Origin: Hoplostethus atlanticus
Lineage: Eukaryota > Chordata > Actinopteri > Trachichthyiformes > Trachichthyidae
DNA: 64,000 nucleotides
Reading direction: 5' to 3'
NCBI GenBank assembly: GCA_034670405.1
Contig: JAXDDX010000072.1
Coordinates: 868,001 to 932,000, forward strand
Position numbers and translations under genes: made by a program. Shown here piece after piece: positions 60,301 through 64,000 of this stretch (positions are counted from its first letter, which is position 1; every line of letters begins with the position of its first letter). The notes below the pieces were generated by a model. The model had not been told where the DNA came from and did not search any database. It saw only the letters and a list, made by a program, of their open reading frames with translations.

Positions 60301-62107
60301 AATTGTGTTTTACAAATTAAAATTTTCAATTCAGTTTTTTTTAATTCAGCAGTTCAATATGAGAGTGATAAATTAAAATTCATGCAACTAAAATACAACC
60401 TCTGCTGGCACTAATCTCATATATCTCACTAATCTTGTTTCCTCTCTCTCTCTCTCTCTCTCTCCCTCTCTATGTCTCTCGCCCTCTGCAGATAGTGGAC
60501 CCGTAGGAGCAGTGCAGGTGACGCAACTGGACAGAGACACCATTCTAATTGCACTAGAAAGTAAGTACCAAAACCCTAATGAAAACGTTTTAAAACACCA
60601 TTGTTCACACTGATTTAATGTTTCCTCACTGTCGGCGCTCATTTTTACAGAAGCTGTTAAGATTGTGAACCTGCAAGGGCTTCCGTCCAAAGAGCTGGCT
60701 GCCGAAATGGTCTTCGACTTCCCCATTGAAACGCTAGGTACAAATTTAACAAAGTATTCAGTGTTTCCCGTTTCCCGTATAACTGTATTCTTGTCAGGGT
60801 GGAAAAGCCTCTGAAACAGCATTTAGACCACGAGACTCTAAAACTCTCCATTGAACACTATTAAGCTATTGATGATAAGCATATCCATCCTGTTTTGTAT
60901 AACTCATTCAGTTTGATTCTAGATAGTAAGCTTTATATAAATAATCATGTCAGTTAAAAACAAATTCGGTAACATTATAAGGCATTATAAGGAATTAAAG
61001 GTGCATTATAAGAGTGCATGATAGTTGACAATAGGCCATATTTTGTGCTGATATTCATGCTGATATCCCCAGAATGTTATTCTTGTAGGGTGGAAGAACT
61101 TCTGAAGCAATATTTAGACCACAGAACACAAAAACTCTATTAACACCCAGGATGATATAAAATAAAATAAAATAAAATAAAATAAAATAAAGCCATGCAT
61201 ACTCGTGTGGAATCTGATTGAAATGTCACTTTAGAATCAATTCAGGTTAAGGGCTTCCCATAGACAACCAGTCTAGTATTGATTAATTCTATAATAAATA
61301 TGTATGTGTCATTTTTTTAGTAAAAGGCCAATATCTGCCCCATATGAATATTCCTCTCAATTGTGTGTTTATTTTACTGACAGTGGACTAGGTAGCCCTC
61401 GCTAACATGACTCGTTTTAACAGTTTGCTTACAGGACAGTGTTCTGGCTTTCTGGAAGCATGGCCTTAAAGGGAGGAGTCTTCATTCGAATGAGGTGAGT
61501 ATCATAGAGGTTTCTTGTCGGGATGTTTGAGCTTGTGCTCGTCATTCGTTTAAATGAATGGTTGCATGATGTCCAATAAAAAAGTAATTTAGTCATTTAC
61601 ATTTACGGATTTGCAGGTAACGCAGGAGATCACCGATGAAACACGAGTATTCAGAGTTTTGGGAACAAACAGGTACGTTAACACTAGTACGCCAATATCA
61701 ATCACTAGCTGACACACAGTGAGGTGTGACGTTGGTGAAGGGACGTAGTAGTAGTAGTAGTAGTAGCAGTAGTAGTGTTTGTGTTTTTGCAATATAAAAG
61801 TTCAGCTACTCTTGGAGAACAAACTGACAAAGCTTTAATATTAAAAACCAACATGCTTCTTCAAAACCTGATGACGGCTATTGCAGTCCATACACATTTA
61901 GTATTGTTAATATTAAAGCTTTTTCAATTCTCAAGAGGAGCTGATTTTTGTTTTCATTCCTTTGGTTTGGTTCTTATTGATTCGTGCTACACCATGTCCT
62001 TTATTTCTGCACTTTGCAGGGACATCATCCTCCAGAGCACACCGACAAACGACCCCTCTGCGCTGAGCAACCTGTATATCCTGACCGGACACGAAAGCAG
62101 CTACTGA
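34566..62107 (+). CDS. map4k2: mitogen-activated protein kinase kinase kinase kinase 2 (map4k2), 32 coding exons
   Basis: STE20/germinal-centre-type Ser/Thr kinase acting above MAP3Ks in JNK/p38 stress signalling. Exons give a continuous 875-aa frame with GT-AG introns. Kinase domain about 14-271: glycine loop GCGTYGDVF, lysine K44 in [10 protein letters not shown], helix-C E60, HRDIK at 133-137, DFG at 153-155, GTPYWMAPE at 172-180. A Ser/Pro-rich linker follows (272-522), with acidic [12 protein letters not shown] near 358 and CHGLPPTP near 512. The CNH domain occupies about 523-875 ([57 protein letters not shown]) and the protein ends [12 protein letters not shown]. Map4k3 and map4k5 are close relatives; tandem placement after men1, as in mammals, favours map4k2. 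The start ATG opens [20 protein letters not shown]. Confidence 0.93.
35677..37012 (+). mobile_element. decayed PIF/Harbinger-type element
   Basis: Inverted ends: left GGGGCTGTTCCACAAAGCAG at 35677, right GCTCGCTTTGTGGAACACCC ending by 37012. Inside, from the ATG at 35910, [16 protein letters not shown] and then, one frame over, [17 protein letters not shown] resemble the Myb/SANT-like protein of Harbinger elements. The nuclease gene is absent, so this is an internally deleted, non-autonomous copy. Confidence 0.7.
36290..36362 (-). pseudogene. tRNA-like sequence (Lys-type body), probably a pseudogene or SINE head
   Basis: Minus strand has GCTCAGTCAGTAGAGCATGA (D-arm and A-box), an anticodon-loop region CTCTCAG and GAGTTCGATCTCC (T-arm and B-box). 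The body resembles tRNA-Lys(CUU), but the anticodon position reads CUC and the acceptor stem pairs badly. It lies inside the decayed Harbinger element. Confidence 0.55.
38515..39140. repeat. dispersed repeat, copy A, with internal duplication
   Basis: 38590-38755 (TACCCACTTTCCCTCGACCT, CAGTTAGTGATTTCC) matches 56375-56530. Within it, about 38848-38940 and 39035-39125 are diverged copies of one unit (TTTAGCGCAACCGGAGATCA versus TTCAGCGCAACAGGGGAACC). Confidence 0.55.
39491..40680 (+). mobile_element. degenerate Tc1/mariner transposon
   Basis: Terminal inverted repeats of about 30 bp: left CACCGATCAGCCACAACATT at 39491, right ending GGCTGATCGGTG at 40680, about 26 of 30 matching. Both ends are flanked by TA (39489-39490, 40681-40682), the Tc1/mariner target. 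The interior codes in pieces for a Tc1-type transposase: a helix-turn-helix part ([20 protein letters not shown]) at about 39639-39983, then a shifted frame with the first catalytic Asp (WSDESRF) at 39971-40267, and [18 protein letters not shown] sequence near 40430-40470. Several frameshifts and stops leave it inactive. Confidence 0.93.
43085..43142 (+). CDS. map4k2: map4k2 exon 2
   Basis: 58 bp, encodes [19 protein letters not shown] with the ATP-anchoring lysine. Acceptor TTCCAG, donor GTATGT. Confidence 0.93.
43235..43605 (-). repeat. GATATAT-family element, reverse orientation
   Basis: Bounded by CTAGGGTTAGACAGATAC and GTCAACCCCTAG. Carries GGATTGAAGCCACTAGTAGC and CCATAGACAACCAGTGTAAT. 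Confidence 0.7.
43702..43792 (+). CDS. map4k2: map4k2 exon 3
   Basis: 91 bp, encodes [20 protein letters not shown] (helix-C glutamate) and [10 protein letters not shown] (TG)n tract abuts the acceptor. Confidence 0.93.
44201..44265 (+). CDS. map4k2: map4k2 exon 4
   Basis: 65 bp, encodes [20 protein letters not shown], the hinge region. Donor GTAAAA. Confidence 0.93.
44380..44740. repeat. possible MITE fragment in map4k2 intron 4
   Basis: Starts AAAGGTGCTATGTGTATCAT, a common fish MITE end, and holds GGAAGAGGGCGCTG and TGGGAAATGTAGTC. The right end was not found. Confidence 0.35.
44971..45026 (+). CDS. map4k2: map4k2 exon 5
   Basis: 56 bp, encodes [19 protein letters not shown]. Acceptor TTTACAG, donor GTAAGG. 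Confidence 0.93.
45563..45581. repeat. run of 19 C at a splice acceptor
   Basis: Serves as the pyrimidine tract directly before the AG of map4k2 exon 6. Confidence 0.9.
45584..45631 (+). CDS. map4k2: map4k2 exon 6 (HRD motif)
   Basis: 48 bp, encodes [16 protein letters not shown]. The acceptor follows a run of 19 C directly (45563-45581). Confidence 0.93.
45750..45792 (+). CDS. map4k2: map4k2 exon 7
   Basis: 43 bp, encodes [14 protein letters not shown]. Donor GTCAGT. Confidence 0.92.
45824..45857. repeat. (CA)n microsatellite
   Basis: Imperfect CA run in map4k2 intron 7. Confidence 0.9.
45997..46069 (+). CDS. map4k2: map4k2 exon 8 (DFG and activation loop)
   Basis: 73 bp, encodes [20 protein letters not shown] and GTPY. 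Its acceptor is preceded by 13 C and (CT)n. Confidence 0.93.
46142..46505 (-). repeat. GATATAT-family element, reverse orientation
   Basis: Bounded by TAGGGTTAGACCGATATATA and ATTGGTCTATCCCTA, which suggests terminal inverted repeats. The internal tract is (TACTAC/TGCTAC)n at 46285-46360. Confidence 0.75.
46622..46753 (+). CDS. map4k2: map4k2 exon 9 (APE motif)
   Basis: 132 bp, encodes [20 protein letters not shown] and then [20 protein letters not shown]. Donor GTGAGT. Confidence 0.94.
46928..47040 (-). mobile_element. possible retroposon tail
   Basis: GATAAAACTTTGATGATCTC and GTGGGGAAACTGGGTCATTG resemble the tail at 49440-49470 in diverged form. Confidence 0.4.
47363..47425 (+). CDS. map4k2: map4k2 exon 10
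   Basis: 63 bp, encodes [20 protein letters not shown], as in the mammalian kinase. Acceptor TTTCAG, donor GTGAGA. Confidence 0.92.
47935..48790 (+). repeat. GCTAGC-rich dispersed repeat hosting the foldback
   Basis: Flanks 47935-47989 (GTAGAAGCTAGCGTTAGCAG) and 48666-48790 (CATCAGTTGCTTTGCTAAAT) match 51371-51620 in the same order. Confidence 0.75.
47990..48665. mobile_element. foldback (long inverted repeat) element
   Basis: The left arm (47990-48292) and right arm (48375-48665) are near-perfect reverse complements, with an 82-bp loop. The ends read TTAAAGGGTAATTC and GAATTACCCTTTAA. It encodes no protein. It sits in map4k2 intron 10 inside an older repeat whose uninterrupted relative is at 51371-51620. 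Confidence 0.9.
49185..49266 (+). CDS. map4k2: map4k2 exon 11
   Basis: 82 bp, encodes [20 protein letters not shown] and SAETLLQ, the end of the kinase C-lobe. Confidence 0.92.
49382..49470 (-). mobile_element. retroposon 3' tail with (TAGA)n run
   Basis: (TAGA)n at 49382-49433, then GATACTTTATTGATCCCCGG, the reverse complement of a common fish LINE/SINE 3' end with its (TATC)n tail. Only the tail is present. Confidence 0.6.
49496..49609 (+). CDS. map4k2: map4k2 exon 12
   Basis: 114 bp, encodes [20 protein letters not shown] and an acidic end. A LINE-type tail and TAGA repeat end about 30 bp upstream of it. Confidence 0.92.
49970..50045. repeat. imperfect (TAC)n array
   Basis: ACTACTACTACTACTGC-type trinucleotide tract in map4k2 intron 12; another lies at 50230-50305. 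Confidence 0.8.
50429..50507 (+). CDS. map4k2: map4k2 exon 13
   Basis: 79 bp linker exon, encodes [20 protein letters not shown] and TLSEEQ. Acceptor AACAG, donor GTGAGT. Confidence 0.88.
50870..51045 (+). repeat. (TAG)n array joined to a GATATAT-family 3' half
   Basis: TAGTAGTAG tract at 50873-50960, then GAAAGACTGAATACTG and TATCTATCAGCAGCTT as in the family. Confidence 0.55.
51291..51342. repeat. (TG)n with (CG)n end
   Basis: 20 TG units running into CGTGCGCGCGCAC, a purine-pyrimidine alternating stretch. Confidence 0.95.
51371..51620 (+). repeat. uninterrupted copy of the GCTAGC-rich repeat (empty site)
   Basis: Same sequence as around 47935-48790 but without the foldback; the junction is near 51405-51414 (ACATTAACATCAG). 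The CATCAGTTGCTTTG unit is duplicated in tandem inside (51411 and 51489). Confidence 0.75.
52728..52786 (+). CDS. map4k2: map4k2 exon 14
   Basis: 59 bp, encodes [20 protein letters not shown], similar to the mammalian QVKFG-PRRKETDP region. Confidence 0.88.
52886..52938 (+). CDS. map4k2: map4k2 exon 15 (NAGNAG acceptor)
   Basis: 53 bp, encodes [18 protein letters not shown]. The acceptor reads TTCAGCAG, so use of the second AG (start 52889) would drop one Gln. Confidence 0.85.
53180..53550 (+). repeat. GATATAT-family element
   Basis: Begins CTAGGGTTAGACCGATATAT. The mid-element trinucleotide tract is AGTAGCAACAGTAGTAGTGG (53396-53465). It lies in the intron before map4k2 exon 16. Confidence 0.75.
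53623..53661 (+). CDS. map4k2: map4k2 exon 16
   Basis: 39 bp micro-exon encoding [12 protein letters not shown], matching the mammalian SLLQSVQEALEE block. Confidence 0.85.
54106..54139 (+). CDS. map4k2: map4k2 exon 17
   Basis: 34 bp, encodes [11 protein letters not shown]. Acceptor TTTCAG, donor GTGAGT. Confidence 0.83.
54271..54436 (+). CDS. map4k2: map4k2 exon 18
   Basis: 166 bp linker exon rich in Ser/Thr/Pro. Encodes [20 protein letters not shown] and onward; disordered. Confidence 0.85.
54975..55012. repeat. (CA)n(GA)n microsatellite
   Basis: Compound dinucleotide run in map4k2 intron 18. Confidence 0.9.
55210..55385 (+). CDS. map4k2: map4k2 exon 19
   Basis: 176 bp linker exon, encodes [20 protein letters not shown] through [11 protein letters not shown]. 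Low conservation is expected here. Confidence 0.83.
55566..55607 (+). CDS. map4k2: map4k2 exon 20
   Basis: 42 bp, encodes [14 protein letters not shown], matching the proline motif just before the CNH domain in mammals. Confidence 0.88.
55703..56090 (+). mobile_element. TTAA-flanked MITE, 388 bp
   Basis: Ends AGCTGCACTAAGCAA and TTGCATAGTGCAGCT, flanked by TTAA on both sides. Same family as 62421-63154 but about half as long. In map4k2 intron 20. Confidence 0.75.
56188..56272 (+). CDS. map4k2: map4k2 exon 21 (CNH start)
   Basis: 85 bp, encodes [20 protein letters not shown] and TWILPKTR. Acceptor CTGTAG, donor GTAAGG. Confidence 0.92.
56375..56530. repeat. dispersed repeat, copy B
   Basis: CATTCCAGGAGTTATTTCTT, TACCCACTTTCCCTCAACCT and TACTTCAGTTAGTGATTTC match 38585-38755. 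Confidence 0.6.
57047..57126 (+). CDS. map4k2: map4k2 exon 22
   Basis: 80 bp, encodes [20 protein letters not shown] and HEDTLEK. Confidence 0.93.
57359..57419 (+). CDS. map4k2: map4k2 exon 23
   Basis: 61 bp, encodes [20 protein letters not shown]. Confidence 0.93.
57506..57629 (+). CDS. map4k2: map4k2 exon 24
   Basis: 124 bp, encodes [20 protein letters not shown] and [11 protein letters not shown]. Confidence 0.93.
57650..57790 (+). repeat. GATATAT-family 5' half
   Basis: CCAATATTGGTCTTTTATTA and TCAGTGTCGTCCATCTCTGG match the family. The match stops after TACACTGGTTGTC. Confidence 0.6.
57955..58380 (+). mobile_element. LINE fragment (L2-like reverse transcriptase)
   Basis: Reads [27 protein letters not shown] and [11 protein letters not shown], reverse-transcriptase blocks of L2-type fish LINEs. 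It then jumps to sequence resembling the protein's end (FHSETAFQ...), so the middle is deleted. It ends in a (TAG)n tract. Confidence 0.8.
58477..58535 (+). CDS. map4k2: map4k2 exon 25 (NAGNAG acceptor)
   Basis: 59 bp, encodes [19 protein letters not shown]. The acceptor reads CCAGCAG; the upstream AG (start 58474) would add one residue. Confidence 0.9.
58636..58739 (+). CDS. map4k2: map4k2 exon 26
   Basis: 104 bp, encodes [20 protein letters not shown] and [15 protein letters not shown]. Confidence 0.93.
58812..59215 (+). repeat. GATATAT-family element (longest copy)
   Basis: Opens GGTTAGACTGATATGTCGG, then CAATATTGGCCTTT, GTCGTCCACCTCTGATATGA, ATCAATACTACAC, TCTATGGGAAG, a TTA trinucleotide tract (59028-59053), GAGGCTTTTCTACCCTGACA and CAGCTTTCGGCGGC. 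The other copies were found by these words. Confidence 0.75.
59270..59447 (+). CDS. map4k2: map4k2 exon 27
   Basis: 178 bp, encodes [32 protein letters not shown] and KFDIIELNG. Confidence 0.93.
60441..60464. repeat. (TC)n microsatellite
   Basis: Pyrimidine run 27 bp upstream of map4k2 exon 28. Confidence 0.9.
60492..60560 (+). CDS. map4k2: map4k2 exon 28
   Basis: 69 bp, encodes [20 protein letters not shown] and LE. A (TC)n tract precedes the acceptor. Confidence 0.92.
60651..60737 (+). CDS. map4k2: map4k2 exon 29
   Basis: 87 bp, encodes [20 protein letters not shown] and VFDFPIETL. Confidence 0.92.
60742..61355 (-). repeat. two GATATAT-family partial copies
   Basis: 60742-60860 holds only the 3' half (TGTCAGGGTGGAAAAGCCTC). 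61040-61355 holds nearly all of the element, with an (ATAAA)n run at 61157-61191 near the position where other copies have a trinucleotide tract. Confidence 0.65.
61157..61191. repeat. (ATAAA)n repeat
   Basis: Seven pentamer units inside a GATATAT-family copy. Confidence 0.9.
61424..61494 (+). CDS. map4k2: map4k2 exon 30
   Basis: 71 bp, encodes [20 protein letters not shown] and HSNE. Confidence 0.93.
61617..61672 (+). CDS. map4k2: map4k2 exon 31
   Basis: 56 bp, encodes [18 protein letters not shown]. Acceptor TTGCAG, donor GTACGT. Confidence 0.93.
62020..62107 (+). CDS. map4k2: map4k2 exon 32 (last)
   Basis: Encodes [20 protein letters not shown] and LTGHESSY, stop TGA at 62105-62107. Confidence 0.94.
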
Positions 62108-64000
62108 GAGAAAAGAAGAAGAAAAAAGACTGAACAGGAAGTAGAAAACAGAAGCTGCAAATATTGGAAAGTCATGTCGGAAGGGAATCACGGATCAACT
62201 ATGTAACCCTGTGAAGAAATGGTTAGAAAAGGGTGAAAGCAAAGCCCCCTCTGACTGACTGAACCCTCTAACTCTCTGCTGTGTATGAGAAATGCCAATG
62301 GGATTCAAGTTTCCCTTGCAGACTGATTTTGACTTTTCTAGATGGACCTGTGTAAAAAAAAAAAAAAAAAAAGACTGCTCAGTGGTGAGGTTCTACTTGG
62401 ATTTGCTAGATGCTAGTTAAAGCTGCACTAGACAAGATTTCATGAAAAAAAAACAAAAAAACAATTTGCCCAAATGAAATTCTGGTGTCGGGTATGGTCA
62501 CTTCTCTGCCCACAGGAAGTGACAAGTCGAAACTTGAGAGCGAATTCCAAAAGTGTCTCTTAAAGAACGTTTAGCTAGCCCTCCGTCCAGAGTAAACTGG
62601 ACTCCCTGACAGAGGCTGAACCTCTTCATCGCCTCCACAACTCCAAGAAGACATTAGTGCTGCGTTGCATTCAAAGTCAGACGTTGGAAATTCCCAGCTG
62701 GTAGCTCGCAATTATATCCCCCCGTGTGTTCCGGTCCAGCTTGGGAAAAAAACATGGATGAAACATGGACGCCTACAAGATTTTATTTGCCCAAAGTAAA
62801 ATACTGTTCCCCCATGCTACGGCTAACATTAGCTAGCTCGGCACCATGTTGCTAGCATGCTAGCAACTGTAACTACAACTTTGCATTTCAAATTGATGTG
62901 TTTACCGTTTCAAACACAGGGTGTTTTGATAGATTTAAATCAAACTAAAATGTATTTAGAGGATTATATACATAAATGTAATCCCCCCCATCTCCGTAGC
63001 ATAGGGGTTGAAAAATCCTGGAGAGTTTCTGACTTTAAGGGCCAATCGGTTGCATTTTTCCAAGCAGAGAGTCGCAATTTCTGCAGTTCCGACATCACCT
63101 GAAAGGGTTTCCGGGCGTTAAAAAGTAAAAATTGCAAAATTGCCTAGTGCAGCTTTAAAGCACAACTTAATGTACTCTGTTGTCTCCTTTTACTGGGCGT
63201 GAAATTAGAGATAACTCACAATGGGGGCTTTGAAGTGGACGTTGAAGAGAAAAACCCTACCGTTTTGTTTTGCTTTTGCCGCAACTGATATTTCCACTCG
63301 CACACAAACGCACCATATATGGATACAGTAAGTGCCATAGAAATTGAGAGATAATAAATTCTAATCTTGCTTGTTTGATGAGAATTGAAATCCCACTACA
63401 TTTTTGCTAATTTTATGTGTAATATTTATGCCACGGGAAGCGAGGACAGAGATCATGTAACACTCATCCCTGAGAGATACTTGAATATTCATATGGCTGT
63501 TTGTTTGTTTGTTTTTTAACGTGGTAATGTGTTCAGCTCTTACAATATGAAGGGGGTGGGGTGTGAGACTCAAAGTAAGCTTTTTACATCCACTGATGCA
63601 GATTTAGAAGTGGTGACTACAAATGATAGGAGGAGGGAGGCCAGGTCCAGCCTTCACAGTGGGGCTGGTATGTATACAATGGTGGTGGTCTTTTAGCATT
63701 ATTATTCAGTATCCTGTACTGTTGAGACGCAGTGGTCGACTTTGGGACGTCTTGGATCTTAACAGGAGTGTCAAGCCAGCAAGACATAACTAGAACACCT
63801 GTTGTCTTTTATTTTTGATTTAACGTATGAACATTATTGTACAGAGGAATTAGGTTATATATGATAAATTATTGCTTTAGAACCGAAGAAACGACAGCAG
63901 CTTATGGTGACATGGATTCAATGTTTTTAACCATTTTGTCTGTGTGCTTTGACATTAGTTATTTTAACAAGGAGGAAGGAAAATGTTTAATTTCAAATGA
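62108..64000 (+). other. map4k2: map4k2 3' UTR and downstream
   Basis: Holds a 734-bp TTAA-flanked MITE copy (62421-63154) and an AATAAA at 63353-63358, a candidate poly-A signal for a 3' UTR of about 1.27 kb. After that only AT-rich sequence; no gene is visible to the window end. Confidence 0.5.
62421..63154 (+). mobile_element. TTAA-flanked MITE, 734 bp
   Basis: Ends AGCTGCACTAGACAAG and TTGCCTAGTGCAGCT are inverted repeats, with TTAA directly outside each (62417-62420, 63155-63158). Shares TTTGCCCAAATGAAATTCTG and CTTCTCTGCCCACAGGAAGT with the copy at 7801. Lies in the map4k2 3' UTR. Confidence 0.75.

Noticed and set aside
34566..62107. Assignment as map4k3 or map4k5
   Set aside because: The CNH domain is similar to all three, but the gene follows men1 in tandem, as map4k2 does in mammals, and the linker blocks SLL-x-x-V-x-x-AL and CHGLPPTP match MAP4K2.
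1..64000. A novel multi-gene system, CRISPR array or viral insertion
   Set aside because: All coding exons belong to three known vertebrate genes. The remaining structure is explained by introns, mobile elements and simple repeats. No regularly spaced direct-repeat array or viral gene was found.

Overview
The window is a stretch of ray-finned fish (teleost) nuclear genome. The evidence is three vertebrate genes with GT-AG introns, a high load of short inverted-repeat DNA elements (MITEs), LINE and SINE debris, a degenerate Tc1/mariner copy, and many microsatellites. The species cannot be told from sequence alone. There are no bacterial-type genes, operons or CRISPR arrays.

Layout. (1) 514-24378, minus strand: rtn3 (reticulon 3), 8 coding exons. 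A 2,631-bp cassette exon (877 codons) separates the 30-codon first exon from the reticulon homology domain, so a long product (1,097 aa) and a short one (220 aa) are both in frame. (2) 24379-26981: divergent upstream region shared by rtn3 and men1, with CTCF-like and ZNF143-like motifs. (3) 25800-32882, plus strand: men1 (menin), a probable non-coding first exon plus 9 coding exons. Internal exon sizes match the mammalian gene as I remember it. The last exon carries an apparent one-base frame break at a run of eight C. (4) 34566-62107, plus strand: map4k2 (germinal-centre kinase), 32 coding exons, 875 aa, with an N-terminal STE20-type kinase, a Ser/Pro-rich linker and a C-terminal citron-homology (CNH) domain. 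Its 3' UTR fills most of the rest of the window.

The tandem men1-map4k2 order is the one known from mammals, which supports choosing map4k2 over map4k3 or map4k5. Rtn3 lies on the same chromosome arm in human but much farther away, so the close head-to-head rtn3/men1 pair here is a fish arrangement. The genes act in different places: ER-membrane shaping and ER-phagy (rtn3), chromatin scaffolding in the nucleus (men1), and stress-kinase signalling (map4k2). I see no sign of a shared pathway.

The most unusual sequence is in the repeats. There is a 676-bp foldback element with ~300-bp arms, and an uninterrupted copy of its host repeat lies 3.4 kb away. A dispersed family in about a dozen copies carries a variable trinucleotide tract at a fixed internal position. 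A decayed PIF/Harbinger element is nested in a retroposon, and there is a TTAA-flanked MITE family. I found no convincing new gene system. All exon boundaries were read by eye from splice signals, frame continuity and remembered protein family sequences.
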